Shown in pieces: positions 10,273 to 19,315 of a DNA stretch of 64,000 bases; positions within the stretch are counted from its first letter, which is position 1; each line of letters opens with the position of its first letter. The notes beneath the pieces are model-generated. The model searched no databases. It was not told the origin of the DNA and worked only from the letters and a program-made list of their open reading frames with translations. Location: assembly GCA_958451615.1 (NCBI GenBank), contig CAUDQR010000004.1:1-64000 (forward strand). The letters are read 5' to 3'. This stretch comes from an uncultured Collinsella sp. (GTDB lineage: Bacteria; Actinomycetota; Coriobacteriia; Coriobacteriales; Coriobacteriaceae). The position numbers and the translations under genes are program-made.

Positions 10273-11643
10273 ATGGCATCTGCCGATCGTTCCACGTTGT
10301 TTATCAATGCGACCATTCTGGATGGTTCGGAACATATGGAGCCGCAACCCGATATGGCCGTGGTCGTCGAGCGTGGCATCATCACCTGGATGGGACCGAG
10401 CGCTGTGGCCCAAGCTCCAGCGGGGGCCGAGGTTATCGACCTGGGTGGTGCGTATCTCATGCCCGGTCTCATCAATATGCACGTGCACCTGTGCGGCTCG
10501 GGCAAGCCTGTCTCGGCCGGCGATGCGGGAGCGCTGATGAAGAAACTCGATAATCCCGTGGGCCGTGCCATCGTCCGCCGCATCCTCAAGGGCAGTGCCC
10601 AGCAGCAGCTGGCAAGCGGCGTGACCACGGTGCGCGGCGCGGGCGACCCGTTGTTTGCCGACATTGCCGTGCGCGACGCTATCGACGCTGGCAAGTATCA
10701 GGGTCCGCGCCTGGTAGCGCCGGGAACGGGCGTCACGGTGCCGGGCGGCCATGGCGCGGGCTTGTTCGCCCAGGTGGCCAACAGCCCCGTCGAGGCAGCC
10801 GAACAGGTGCGAGACCTGTATGCGCGCGGCGCCGACGTCATTAAGCTGTTCGTAACGGGCGGTGTGTTCGATGCGACCGAGGTGGGCGAGCCGGGCGTGC
10901 TGCGTATGCCGGTGGAGGTTGCCGCGGCGGCGTGCAAGGCGGCGCACGAGGTGGGCCTGCCGGCTATGGCTCATGTCGAGAGCACCGAGGGCGTGAAGGC
11001 CGCGCTTGAGGCCGGGATCGACACGATCGAGCACGGTGCCCCGATGACGCCCGAGATCCTGGAGCTGTACCGTGGCGCCGCGGGCACGCAGCTTGAGGAT
11101 CGTGCGCCCAGCGTTACCTGCACTATCAGCCCGGCGCTGCCGTTTGTGTTGCTCGATCCGGAGAAGACCCATTCGACTGACACGCAAAAGAAGAACGGCG
11201 ACATCGTGTGCTCGGGCATTATCGAGAGTGCTCGTGCGGCGCTGGAAGCTGGCGTTAAGGTGGGCCTTGGCACAGATTCGAGCTGCCCGTTCGTGACGCA
11301 GTACGACATGTGGCGTGAGGTGGCCTATTTTGCCAAGTACGTGGGCGTGAGCAACGCCTTCGCGCTGCATACGGCTACGCAGGTCAATGCCGAGCTCCTG
11401 GGGCTGGGCGGCGAGACCGGTACGATCGAGTGCGGCAAGGCCGCCGATATCCTGGTGACGCGCAAGAATCCGCTCGATGACCTGTGCGCTCTGCGTGAGC
11501 CGACGCATGTGATGTGTCGCGGTGATCTGGTACGCAAGCTCAAGGTGAAGCGTATTCCCGAGGTGGACGCCGAGCTCGACGCGATTATGGCCATGCCTGC
11601 CGAAGCGCTGGCTGAGGAGCTGGCCCGCGACGGTGTGGCGTAG
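10273..11643 (+). CDS. Metal-dependent amidohydrolase (imidazolonepropionase/Xaa-Pro dipeptidase-like)
   Basis: Predicted cytoplasmic hydrolase of the amidohydrolase superfamily, 456 aa. Metal ligands are visible in order: HVH (His70, His72), the lysine in DVIKLFVTGG, His in MAHVES, His in DTIEHG, and the catalytic Asp in LGTDSSCP. The N-terminal (GSEHMEPQPD region) and C-terminal (CGKAADILV) segments form the usual beta sandwich. The ATG at 10273 is preceded by GGGAGGAG; an earlier in-frame ATG at 10240 has no site. The substrate cannot be read from the sequence; relatives act on cyclic amides or proline dipeptides. A bidirectional terminator follows. Confidence 0.88.
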   Translation: MASADRSTLFINATILDGSEHMEPQPDMAVVVERGIITWMGPSAVAQAPAGAEVIDLGGAYLMPGLINMHVHLCGSGKPVSAGDAGALMKKLDNPVGRAIVRRILKGSAQQQLASGVTTVRGAGDPLFADIAVRDAIDAGKYQGPRLVAPGTGVTVPGGHGAGLFAQVANSPVEAAEQVRDLYARGADVIKLFVTGGVFDATEVGEPGVLRMPVEVAAAACKAAHEVGLPAMAHVESTEGVKAALEAGIDTIEHGAPMTPEILELYRGAAGTQLEDRAPSVTCTISPALPFVLLDPEKTHSTDTQKKNGDIVCSGIIESARAALEAGVKVGLGTDSSCPFVTQYDMWREVAYFAKYVGVSNAFALHTATQVNAELLGLGGETGTIECGKAADILVTRKNPLDDLCALREPTHVMCRGDLVRKLKVKRIPEVDAELDAIMAMPAEALAEELARDGVA

Positions 11644-11676
11644 ATGTGACAAAGGGGCAGCTCCGTTGCCGCATGC

Positions 11677-11716
11677 AAAAAGCCGAGGTCTCAACACGAG
11701 GCCTCGGCTTTTTTAT
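11677..11716. terminator. Bidirectional rho-independent terminator
   Basis: GCCGAGG (from 11682) pairs with CCTCGGC (11702-11708), followed by TTTTTT on the plus strand and preceded by AAAAA, which gives a U-run on the minus strand too. It separates the amidohydrolase gene (+) from the convergent zinc-ribbon gene (-). Confidence 0.85.
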
Positions 11717-11776
11717 CGAACAAATACTTAAGATTTGGGACAAACAAACCTGATTAATTTGTCCCGCGTGCGGGCG

Positions 11777-12250
11777 CTAGGAGCGGGTTTCCATCTTGGC
11801 GTGGCACTTGGGGCAGGTGACGCGGATCTTGCCTTTGCCCTTGGGGACGGAGAGCATCTGGCCGCAGTTGGGGCACTTGAGGTATGCCGTGGTCTTGCGA
11901 CCCTTCCACATCTTCTTGGCCGTGCGCTTGGCACGCTCAAAGTCTTCCTTGCTGGTACCGGCCGTGCGCGAGGCGTTGGCAGCCGCGGCGCCGCTACCCA
12001 AGCTCGCTACGAACTTGCCCAGGCCGGGGACGTTAGCGGTCGCGGCGACAAAGGCCGCGTTTTCCTTGCGACGTGCGTCGATGTTTTTGGACAGGCCGCG
12101 CAGCACGCCAATCACGATTACGGCGATGGCAATCCAGCTGAGCCACTGGATATGGGCTATCGATCCGATCATCGCGATGACGATGCCGACAAAGCCCATA
12201 ACGATGGTGAGCTCATCGGCGCCATTGCGGCCCTTCATAAAGTCATTCAT
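11777..12250 (-). CDS. Small membrane protein with C-terminal zinc ribbon
   Basis: Hypothetical 157-aa protein. Residues about 15-60 contain two closely spaced hydrophobic helices (IVMGFVGIVIAMIGSI and WIAIAVIVIGVLRGL). A basic linker follows, then a zinc ribbon near the C-terminus with KCPNCGQ and TCPKCHAK, two CxxC knuckles that should bind one Zn2+. The start at 12250 has AAAGG upstream; an in-frame ATG at 12280 does not. This layout is common in GC-rich Gram-positive bacteria and has no assigned function. It is convergent with the amidohydrolase and separated from csoR by a family C palindrome. Confidence 0.82.
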   Translation of the reverse strand: MNDFMKGRNGADELTIVMGFVGIVIAMIGSIAHIQWLSWIAIAVIVIGVLRGLSKNIDARRKENAAFVAATANVPGLGKFVASLGSGAAAANASRTAGTSKEDFERAKRTAKKMWKGRKTTAYLKCPNCGQMLSVPKGKGKIRVTCPKCHAKMETRS

Positions 12251-12305
12251 GCAAATTGCCTTTCGTTCGATATGCTGCACGCCTTTATACCCGATTTAGA
12301 GCAAG

Positions 12306-12352
12306 GGGGACAGGTCAATCTGCACCAAGGTGGTGCAAACATACCTGTCCCC
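12306..12352. repeat. Family C palindrome, 47 bp
   Basis: Outer arms GGGGACAGGT (12306-12315) and ACCTGTCCCC (12343-12352) enclose an inner palindrome TGCACCAAGGTGGTGCA (12321-12337). A near copy of exactly the same 47-bp layout is at 23403-23449. A degenerate tail with further TGCACC and GTCCCC motifs continues to about 12390. Confidence 0.8.
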
Positions 12353-12396
12353 GATGCACCAAGAAGGTGCAAAGCAGTCCGTCCCCAATGCCCCAA

Positions 12397-12669
12397 TTAC
12401 TTGGAGAGCTTGTCGACGACGCGTTCGATCTCGGCGAGCTTGGCGGCTTTGAGGTCTTCGTCGCCCGATTCGATTGCCGAAGTCACGCAGCCCTCGATAT
12501 GCGCCTTGAGCACATCGGCGTTGATGCGCGCAATGAGCGCCTGCGTTGCCATGAGCTGCGTGGAAATATCGACGCAGTAGCGGTCCTCATCGACCATCCG
12601 CAAGATGCCGTCGATCTGGCCGCGTGCCGTCTTGAGCATGCGGGTCACCGATTTGTGGTCTGCCATCAT
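12397..12669 (-). CDS. csoR: Copper-sensing transcriptional repressor, CsoR family
   Basis: DNA-binding repressor that releases its operator when it binds Cu(I). The 90-aa all-helical protein has the diagnostic metal triad Cys32, His57, Cys61, with spacing of 25 and 4 residues, identical to the spacing of Cys36-His61-Cys65 in the founding CsoR. The N-terminal segment HKSVTRMLKTARGQIDGI is typical of the family. The start at 12669 is preceded by GAGGA. It is the last gene of copA-copZ-csoR on the minus strand, so it probably represses its own operon through the palindrome at 15485-15501. Confidence 0.93.
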   Translation of the reverse strand: MMADHKSVTRMLKTARGQIDGILRMVDEDRYCVDISTQLMATQALIARINADVLKAHIEGCVTSAIESGDEDLKAAKLAEIERVVDKLSK

Positions 12670-12717
12670 GGCGGGTCCTCGTTTCTGGTCGATGGGGTCG
12701 AATGCTTCTGGTAGCTG

Positions 12718-12939
12718 CTACGCGGCGGTCACGGACAGGGCGTGGAACTTCTCGCCGGCGCCCTCGACGGCGGCAGCGAGCTGCTCGGCGGTCACGGTGT
12801 CGGCGCAGTCAACCTGGACGGTCTGGGTCTCGTGATCGGCGTCGGCGTCGGTCACGCCGGCAACGTTGAGCAACGCCGTCTCGACGGTGGCGTCGCAGTG
12901 GCCGCACATGAGGCCGGAAGTCTTGATTGTGTATCGCAT
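12718..12939 (-). CDS. copZ: Heavy-metal-associated (HMA) copper chaperone
   Basis: Small cytosolic Cu(I) carrier that delivers metal to the CopA ATPase. The 73-aa protein is one HMA fold with the motif LMCGHC (Cys12, Cys15); the more usual GMTCxxC here reads GLMCGHC. The start at 12939 is preceded by GAGAGGAA at good spacing. An open frame reaching 13050 adds 37 residues that do not look like HMA, so it was not used. It sits between copA and csoR on the same strand. Confidence 0.92.
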   Translation of the reverse strand: MRYTIKTSGLMCGHCDATVETALLNVAGVTDADADHETQTVQVDCADTVTAEQLAAAVEGAGEKFHALSVTAA

Positions 12940-13086
12940 CGGTATTCCTCTCTGTTGTGTCGGCTTTCCCAGGCACCCGACCTTGGCCTTCAAGCCGTCG
13001 CTCGCGTACCAAAGTACGCGTCGCTCCTCTTTCAGGTCAATCTCGGGCACCTGGAAAACCCGTTCTAAATGGACTTAAGGGTGAAC

Positions 13087-15426
13087 CTATTTTGCCACTT
13101 TAGGCTTAAAGGTTCGTAGGCGCAGCGCATTGCTTACGACGCACACGCTCGACAGGCTCATGGCCGCGGCGCCGAACATCGGCGAGAGCTGCCAACCGGT
13201 GAGGGGGAAGAACACGCCTGCCGCCAGCGGAATGCCGATGCCGTTGTAGAACAGCGCCCAGAACAGGTCCTGCTTGATGTTGCGGATCGTGGCGCGCGAA
13301 AGCTCGATGGCGCGCGCAACATCCATGAGGTCGCTGCGCATGAGTACCACGTCGGCGCCCTCCTTGGCGATGTCGGCGCCGGTGCCGATCGCAAGGCCCA
13401 CGTCGGCGCGCGCCAGGGCGGGGGAGTCGTTGATGCCGTCGCCCACCATGGCGACCTTGCCGCCCGCATCCTGCAGTTCGCGCACGTGGCGTTCCTTGTC
13501 GGCGGGGAGGACGTCGGCGATGACCTGTTCGCTGGTGAGTCCCACGCGGCGGGCGATAGCCTCGGCCGTCACGCGGTTGTCGCCGGTGAGCATGCGCACG
13601 TCGACGCCGAGCGAACGCAGCGCGGCGATGGCCTCGGCGCTCGTCTCTTTGACCTCGTCAGCCACGGCGATGGTGCCGACAAGCTCGCCGTTCTTGGCAA
13701 AGAACAGCGGTGTTTTGCCCTCGGCGGCAAATTGCTCGGTAAGACCCGCGGGCACGGTAACGCCCAACTCGTTCATCAGGCGTACGTTGCCGGCGGCGAT
13801 GACATTCTGCCCCTCGCGCGCCGTTACGCCACGACCGGGCACGGCGGCAAAGTCCTCGACCATGCGCGCGACAATTCCGCGTGCCTCGCACTCGGCCATA
13901 ACCGCCTCGGCCAGCGGGTGCTCGCTCGAGCGCTCCAACGCGGCGGCCAGCTTGAGCAGCGGCTTTTCGCTCATGGCGGGCGAGCCGTCAGCGCGCGTGG
14001 CTACTACGATATCGGTCACGGCAGGCTTGCCGCGGGTGACCGTGCCCGTCTTGTCGAGCACTACGGTGCCCACACTGCGCAGATTCTCCAGCGCCTCGGC
14101 ACTCTTGAACAGAATGCCCATCTCGGCGCCCTTGCCGGTACCCACCATAATGGCGACGGGCGTGGCCAGACCCAGTGCGCACGGGCAGCTGATCACCAGC
14201 ACGGCCACGGCGGAGGTGAGCGCCTCGTTCATGCTGCCGGTCAGTGCCATCCACACTACAAAGGTCACGACCGAGATTACAAACACCACGGGCACGAACA
14301 CGCCGGCGACCTTGTCGGCCATGCGGGCGATGGGCGCCTTGGTGGCGTTGGCGTCCTCGACGAGCTGGATAATCTTGGCGAGCGACGTGTCGGCGCCCAC
14401 ACGCGTGGCGCGGAAGGTAAACGAGCCCGTGCGGTTGACCGTGGCCGCGTTGACGGTGGCACCGGCGGTCTTTTCCACGGGGATGGACTCGCCGGTGAGC
14501 GCACTCTCGTCCACGGCCGAGCTGCCCTCGAGCACCACGCCATCGACGGGGATGGACTCTCCGGGGCGTACGCGCAGGACCTGGCCGGGAAGGATGCTGT
14601 CGACGTCGACGGTGGTCTCGGTGCCGTCCTCTGCCACGACGGTCGCGCTCTTGGGCGCCAGGTCGATGAGCGCCTCGATGGCGCCGCCGGTCTTGGATTT
14701 GCTGCGTGTCTCGAGGTATTTGCCCACGGTGACGAGCGACAGGATCGTGCCCGCACTCTCAAAATACAGGTTGCCCATGCTCGTCATCATGGCCTCGTGG
14801 ATTTGCCCGGCGGCCAGCTGGTCGGCCATGATAAACATGGCATAGAACGACCAGGCGACGGAAGCGGTGGCGCCCACGGCAATAAGGGCGTCCATGGTGG
14901 GCGCGCCGTGCGCGAGCGATTTAAACCCGTTGATAAAGTACGCGTCGTTGACATAGACGATGGGGATAAGCAGGACGAGCTCGGTGAGGGCGAGCGTCAT
15001 GCTGTGGGTATGGTCGGTGAAAATGCCGGGCAGCGGCCAGCCAAGCATGTGCCCCATGCCTATGTAGAACAGTGGGATGAGGAATACGATCGAGACGATG
15101 AGACGAGTGCGCATGGCAGAGGCGGCGGCCTCCAGTTTTTTGGTGGGCGACTCCATATGGGCGGCGCCGGACCCGGCTTGCGTACTGCCGCTTTGGGCGG
15201 CGTCGGTGCCCGTGCTGACGGGTGAGGCCGAGTAGCCAGCACGATCGACGGCGGTGCAGATGTCGTCGGGGGTGACCTGCGCGGGGTCATAGTCGACCAT
15301 CATGGAGCCGGCGAGCAGATTGACCGCGACGCTCTCGACGCCATCGAGCTTGCTCACGGCACGGTCCACGTGCGCCTGGCAAGCGGCGCATGTCATGCCG
15401 CCCACGTCGAACTTATCTTGAGCCAT
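13087..15426 (-). CDS. copA: Copper-translocating P1B-type ATPase
   Basis: Exports Cu(I) from the cytoplasm using ATP. The 779-aa protein has one N-terminal HMA domain (GGMTCAACQ, Cys13 and Cys16), eight expected membrane segments, the intramembrane CPC motif near residue 415, the phosphorylation motif DKTGT near residue 457, the SEHPLAEA nucleotide-binding motif, and [10 protein letters not shown] near the end. A Ser/Thr/Gly-rich linker follows the HMA domain. The ribosome site AAAGGAG precedes the ATG. It heads copA-copZ-csoR, and a CsoR-type operator lies 58 bp upstream of its start. Export rather than import is inferred from the CPC motif and partner genes. Confidence 0.96.
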   Translation of the reverse strand: MAQDKFDVGGMTCAACQAHVDRAVSKLDGVESVAVNLLAGSMMVDYDPAQVTPDDICTAVDRAGYSASPVSTGTDAAQSGSTQAGSGAAHMESPTKKLEAAASAMRTRLIVSIVFLIPLFYIGMGHMLGWPLPGIFTDHTHSMTLALTELVLLIPIVYVNDAYFINGFKSLAHGAPTMDALIAVGATASVAWSFYAMFIMADQLAAGQIHEAMMTSMGNLYFESAGTILSLVTVGKYLETRSKSKTGGAIEALIDLAPKSATVVAEDGTETTVDVDSILPGQVLRVRPGESIPVDGVVLEGSSAVDESALTGESIPVEKTAGATVNAATVNRTGSFTFRATRVGADTSLAKIIQLVEDANATKAPIARMADKVAGVFVPVVFVISVVTFVVWMALTGSMNEALTSAVAVLVISCPCALGLATPVAIMVGTGKGAEMGILFKSAEALENLRSVGTVVLDKTGTVTRGKPAVTDIVVATRADGSPAMSEKPLLKLAAALERSSEHPLAEAVMAECEARGIVARMVEDFAAVPGRGVTAREGQNVIAAGNVRLMNELGVTVPAGLTEQFAAEGKTPLFFAKNGELVGTIAVADEVKETSAEAIAALRSLGVDVRMLTGDNRVTAEAIARRVGLTSEQVIADVLPADKERHVRELQDAGGKVAMVGDGINDSPALARADVGLAIGTGADIAKEGADVVLMRSDLMDVARAIELSRATIRNIKQDLFWALFYNGIGIPLAAGVFFPLTGWQLSPMFGAAAMSLSSVCVVSNALRLRTFKPKVAK

Positions 15427-15484
15427 GGCTTCTCCTTTCTGTAGTTTAGTGTTGGAATTGTTAACCTGCTGATACTATACACCC

Positions 15485-15501
15485 ATACCCCCTGGGGGTG
15501 T
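15485..15501. promoter_or_regulatory. CsoR-type operator in the copA promoter
   Basis: The palindromic G/C tract ATACCCCCTGGGGGTGT matches the pattern of CsoR operators. On the minus strand a -35-like TGGACA (15505-15500) and a -10-like TATAGT (15479-15474) flank it with about 20 bp between, so a bound repressor would cover the promoter. Given the csoR gene in the operon, autoregulation by copper is the simplest reading. Confidence 0.75.
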
Positions 15502-15573
15502 CCAGTAATGGTTGGAATGTATGACTTTTCATTACAGATGAGGGCGGCTGCTCAATCGTTGGCAGTCCCTGCC

Positions 15574-15876
15574 AAACATCTCAATCTGTAACGTCTGGAC
15601 CGGTTTTTGAACCATAGCTGTTACAGATTTAGACAAACAGTTGACGGGAAACTCAATGTCTCAATCTGTAACATCTAGCAGCAAATATGACCTCTAACTG
15701 TTACAGATCGAGACAGAGCGTCCGCGGTCAACTCAAATGTCTTGATCTGTAACATCTAGAGAGGTTTTTAACCCCTTACTGTTACAGATTGAGATGTTGT
15801 CTCGCGGGGCGGGGGTTTGTCTCGTTCTGTAACATCTAGACCTGTATCTGCCGAGCTAGTGTTACAGATCAAGACA
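15574..15876. repeat. Alternating inverted repeat array, family A (4 hairpins, 8 units)
   Basis: Units begin at 15579, 15619, 15659, 15699, 15740, 15780, 15820 and 15860, a pitch of 40-41 bp with alternating orientation. This is the longest array in the window. Loop spacers begin with variants of ATCTAG and end with variants of CTAACT, extending the stem. Inter-hairpin spacers are unrelated to each other. Confidence 0.92.
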
Positions 15877-15918
15877 ATTGCCGGGGAGGGGGTCCCGTCA
15901 CGGCAAGACGCCCGCCGC

Positions 15919-18003
15919 CTAGATACAGAACCCGGGGATCACACAGGTTCGCTTATTTGGCTTGTCCGCAGGCGTTGCGTACGTAAAGACGTCGCCGTCG
16001 TGTCCCACACGATTCAAATAGAGTGTGCCTCCACTCTCCGATGTGTCAGGGCTCACCGTGCGCTCCCACCAGCAGGTGTCCTTGCCCTTCCACTGGCGGA
16101 CCATCGTCTCGTTCGTGGAATACGGGCTCACCTTGAGCTCGCGGAAGAGCTGATACTCCTTGCCCTCGCCGTTGTAGATGTCTGCCAGGTAGTGATAGCC
16201 CTCGGCAAACGAATCGGGCGGTTGCGTACCGCACAGCTCGACCATGGCGGGCAGCCAAAGGGTTGCGGGCAACTCGCTCAGACACGATGCACTGTTGGCG
16301 GCGCCCACATTGTTCGAGACCTTCTTGACCCCTTTAATGAGCGCGCGCAACTCGTTGGGTAGCAGCTTAAGGCCGTCGCCGTTGAGCCATCCCCGCAGCT
16401 CGCAATCTGCCCAGCCGGCGCTCGACGGTTCAGCCGCAGCGTTGCGCTCGGCAATACCCGCGTCGAACATAAACGTCAGCCCGGCCTTGCCCGTCCCGTC
16501 CAGAAGCTCATCGTGGCGGATGCCCACAAGCTGCGCGCCAACCTGCAGTCCGTTGGTGAGCGTGACACGCTTGGTGCACGGATAGGGGATATGCCCATCA
16601 GCGTCGAGCAGGTGGTAGCGCTTGGCAATCTCGCGTGCCTCGCTACGGGTCTCGGCGGCCTTAATCTTGAGCGAAATCTCCTGCAGCTGGTCCCAAGTGT
16701 AGTCGTCAAGCGAACCGCGGATGCCGCCCAGGTAGTCGGGGATGCCAAAGCCATGGGTTGCCGCGCCAACGACGCCGAGCCCCGCAACGACCGCAACGAC
16801 GCCGCCGATAATAAAGCGACGGCGGGTCATGGCGTCGTGCCGGGCCTGCTCCAAGATCTCTCGCGCGCGCTCGCCGGCGACGTCGACCTTAAGGTGCGTG
16901 CCAGAATCGATATCAATTGCGGCCTCGTCTCCTGCACCCTCGCGGTCCTCAGATTCTGCAGCGGGGAGGTATGTCGAGAGCACCTCGAGCATCTGCTGCT
17001 CGGTAGGGCGATCGCCCTGTTCGACCGAAATGCCTTTCATGATGATCTGGACAAGCGCTTTGTCGCCCTCGCAGCGCGGCTCGAGCGGCGCCGGTTTGGT
17101 CTTGGTCTTTATGAGGTAGAACGAGCCGGTCGCCGCGGCACCCGTCGACTCGACATCGAACGGCTTGCGACCGCTGTAGAGCTGGTACAGAATGCTCGAA
17201 AGCGCATAGACGTCGATCACGGGCGAGCGGCGAAGGGCCGCGATGCCTTCGATATCCTGCGTGAGCATTTCGGGCGCGGCATATGCGGGTGTGGCAAAAC
17301 GCCAAATGTCGGCACGTCGGGTGATTGTGTCGTCGCCGAGTGCCATGGTCGCGGAGCCCATGTCGATGAGGCAGGGGTCAAAGGAGCAATCGGCAATCTG
17401 CTGCTCGAGCGTTCGGCTGGTGGTGCGGAACATGATATTGGCAGGCGACAGGTCGCGATGGATGACCGGATTCACGAGGCCTTGGGTCATCAAGAGCGCG
17501 CGAAGCACGGCGTTTCCGACGGCGGCGACCATCTGGGTGGTCAGCCCGCCCGAGGCGTCGTGCGGAAGCAAGGGCAGCGCCTGCTTGAGCGAGGTGCCCT
17601 CGACCCACTCCATGAGGATGAGTGGGTCATCCTCGCACGATCCGTAGCCATAGACGCGCGGAAATCCGCGCAGGTGCGAGACGGTACACAGATGACGATA
17701 CTCCTCGAACAGCGCGGCGGTGTTGGCCAGGTGAGCGGCCGCTTGCTCGGCGGAGCGGTCGGGGGCTTGGCCGGAAAGGATGGCGTTGTCCTTGAGTAGC
17801 TTGACGGCAAAGACCTCGCCGCTCGTGTTGGTCGCGCGCAGCACGTGCCCGATGTTGCCGTTGTTGCGGTGGGCCGTCTGGAGAATAAGCGTCATAAACC
17901 GACGCTTGGCGTCGTCCTCGGCGCTGGGGTCGACCGCCACGGCGGTGTCGAACGTGTCAAGACGGATGAGTTTGTCGCCATAGGCGCTATCGGTAGTATC
18001 CAT
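15919..18003 (-). CDS. Membrane Ser/Thr protein kinase with DUF6273-like sensor domain
   Basis: Hanks-type kinase of 694 aa. The cytoplasmic catalytic domain fills residues about 1-340: the VAIK-type lysine in FAVKLLK, the catalytic loop VIHRDLSPANIMF near residue 183, a metal motif DMG (in place of DFG) near residue 212, and YAAPEM in the activation segment. One transmembrane helix (FIIGGVVAVVAGLGVVGAA) lies near residues 393-415. The outer part resembles DUF6273, with WLNGDGLKLLPNELRALI. The start at 18003 is fixed by AAAGGA; an upstream extension to 18090 is inside a hairpin. An FHA-domain gene lies upstream on the same strand, a common phosphothreonine signalling pair. The ligand is unknown. 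Confidence 0.85.
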   Translation of the reverse strand: MDTTDSAYGDKLIRLDTFDTAVAVDPSAEDDAKRRFMTLILQTAHRNNGNIGHVLRATNTSGEVFAVKLLKDNAILSGQAPDRSAEQAAAHLANTAALFEEYRHLCTVSHLRGFPRVYGYGSCEDDPLILMEWVEGTSLKQALPLLPHDASGGLTTQMVAAVGNAVLRALLMTQGLVNPVIHRDLSPANIMFRTTSRTLEQQIADCSFDPCLIDMGSATMALGDDTITRRADIWRFATPAYAAPEMLTQDIEGIAALRRSPVIDVYALSSILYQLYSGRKPFDVESTGAAATGSFYLIKTKTKPAPLEPRCEGDKALVQIIMKGISVEQGDRPTEQQMLEVLSTYLPAAESEDREGAGDEAAIDIDSGTHLKVDVAGERAREILEQARHDAMTRRRFIIGGVVAVVAGLGVVGAATHGFGIPDYLGGIRGSLDDYTWDQLQEISLKIKAAETRSEAREIAKRYHLLDADGHIPYPCTKRVTLTNGLQVGAQLVGIRHDELLDGTGKAGLTFMFDAGIAERNAAAEPSSAGWADCELRGWLNGDGLKLLPNELRALIKGVKKVSNNVGAANSASCLSELPATLWLPAMVELCGTQPPDSFAEGYHYLADIYNGEGKEYQLFRELKVSPYSTNETMVRQWKGKDTCWWERTVSPDTSESGGTLYLNRVGHDGDVFTYATPADKPNKRTCVIPGFCI

Positions 18004-18035
18004 GGCGTTCCTTTGTCTAGCATGGGTTGCTGCGC

Positions 18036-18096
18036 GTATACGTGGGCAGTGTGGATATCGGTAAAGTACCATGATAGCCACACTGCCCACGTATAC
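18036..18096. repeat. Long perfect hairpin between FHA and kinase genes
   Basis: A 19-bp perfect inverted repeat (18036-18054 with 18078-18096) continues inward as TATC/GATA and GGTA/TACC around an AAG loop, so almost the whole 61 bp can fold. There is no T-run on either strand. It lies just upstream of the kinase start. No second copy was seen in the window. Confidence 0.8.
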
Positions 18097-18142
18097 CGCT
18101 GAGTATTGTCGTTTACGACGCAGAAGGTAGAAGACGAAAGAC

Positions 18143-18171
18143 GGACGGCGACCGTCTTTCGATCGCCGTCC
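18143..18171 (-). terminator. Terminator-like hairpin after the FHA gene
   Basis: Minus strand: GGACGGCGA pairs with TCGCCGTCC, followed by a pyrimidine-rich tail (GTCTTTCGTCTTCT). It begins four bases past the FHA stop codon. The tail is not a pure U-run, so termination may be partial and allow read-through to the kinase. Confidence 0.6.
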
Positions 18172-18174
18172 GCG

Positions 18175-19137
18175 CTAGTCCACAATGACAAGGAATGTCG
18201 TGTAGAGACCCAGATGGAGCCTGTCGCTGTTTTCGATTTCCACTGGGGGATAGATCTTGCCGGGCTCGCGTTGGTCGCGCGGCGGCTCAATCACAATATC
18301 GCCGTCGCCCGCGCCCGATTCGAGCACTGTGCCGTTGGTCGACCCAAGGCCCTGGGCGTACCAGCGTCCACCTTCGAGCCAAATGCGGAGATGCTCGCGC
18401 GATGCATCAGCGCCTACATCGGTGATGCTGGGCGAAGTTTTGGGCAAGGACCCAATTACCGTGCCGCGCGGATCGCGTGTGAGGGGATGGATTTGCATGT
18501 CGGCGCAGTTGTCGGCATGGGTTCTGAGCAGACCGAGGTTGGGGGCGACAGTGCGCGGCTGCTCCAGGCTGCTCATAAAGCCACGTCCGACGGTAGTTTC
18601 GGTGGTGCCAAAGTGCCCGCCTGTCTTGCTGTCGCAAAAGCGCTCGACGGTGGCCACGCCTTGGATGGGGTCAGCGAGCGCCCCCGTTGCCACAAAGAGC
18701 ATAAGGTAAAGCGTACTCTTCTCGCGCACGGCATTGCCGTCAAAGTTGTCGATGCGATTGAGGGCATTTGCATATAGGCGGCTGTCCAACTTGTAGCTGG
18801 CGAGAGCCGACATCATTTCGTTGGCGGCCGGGCCGCGATAGTGCTCGGCGATTGCCTGATAGGCGGACTCGCCGCTGCCGAGCTTGCTGCAGATTGCCGC
18901 GGAAAGATTGAGCGTGGTGATGGCAAAGTCGCTGTAGATGGCGGGCGCGCACTGGTCAGGCTCGCGATGGACGATGTAACGGGTGAGATACGAGCGGTTG
19001 GAAGAGCATTTCTCGAGCAGGGTACTGCCGAGATAAGAGTTTCCATTGATGAGCATTCGGGCGATCTCGAGATGTTTAAGACCGCCGAACGAGCGAATAT
19101 CGTTATAGAGGACCGAGCAAGGCGTCTCTGCTGCCAC
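18175..19137 (-). CDS. FHA domain protein, kinase partner
   Basis: Phosphothreonine-binding protein of 320 aa. The C-terminal third carries a forkhead-associated domain: a region ending VIGSLPK, then SREHLRIW (the conserved SxxH) and GSTNGT. The N-terminal 200 residues are helical, contain several Cys residues, and match no family I know. The start is probably the GTG at 19137, five bases after a perfect AAAGGAGG; an in-frame TTG at 19167 would lie upstream of that site. Together with the adjacent kinase it likely forms a phosphorylation-dependent signalling pair at the membrane. Its target is unknown. Confidence 0.82.
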   Translation of the reverse strand: MAAETPCSVLYNDIRSFGGLKHLEIARMLINGNSYLGSTLLEKCSSNRSYLTRYIVHREPDQCAPAIYSDFAITTLNLSAAICSKLGSGESAYQAIAEHYRGPAANEMMSALASYKLDSRLYANALNRIDNFDGNAVREKSTLYLMLFVATGALADPIQGVATVERFCDSKTGGHFGTTETTVGRGFMSSLEQPRTVAPNLGLLRTHADNCADMQIHPLTRDPRGTVIGSLPKTSPSITDVGADASREHLRIWLEGGRWYAQGLGSTNGTVLESGAGDGDIVIEPPRDQREPGKIYPPVEIENSDRLHLGLYTTFLVIVD

Positions 19138-19315
19138 GGATACCTCCTTTGATTGCTTCCTAGCCAATATGGCGATAGGAATTAATGGCCCCCGGTGGGC
19201 GACGTATTAAATGGCTGCGCAATATATAGCGTAACCAAAGCAACATTATAGGCCACATGTTCGAAATTGCAGGAAGACTGAGAGATTTGGTTTGGACTGG
19301 ACGGAAATCCCCCTC

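Larger units (their letters stand above)
15427..15918. other. Intergenic region copA/kinase
   Basis: A 492-bp gap between two minus-strand genes. The copA-proximal 80 bp hold its promoter and CsoR-type operator. From 15574 to 15876 there is an eight-unit family A array. I see no gene or RNA gene, and no simple terminator for the kinase gene other than the hairpins themselves. Confidence 0.6.

Noticed and set aside
12940..13050. An N-terminal extension of the CopZ-like protein by 37 residues
   Set aside because: The extension does not resemble HMA proteins, and a good ribosome site is placed for the start at 12939.
15574..15876. A CRISPR array
   Set aside because: Units alternate in orientation, are only about 15-17 bp, spacers are about 23 nt, and no cas gene or leader is present. 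The regular pitch is reported instead as a separate repeat class.
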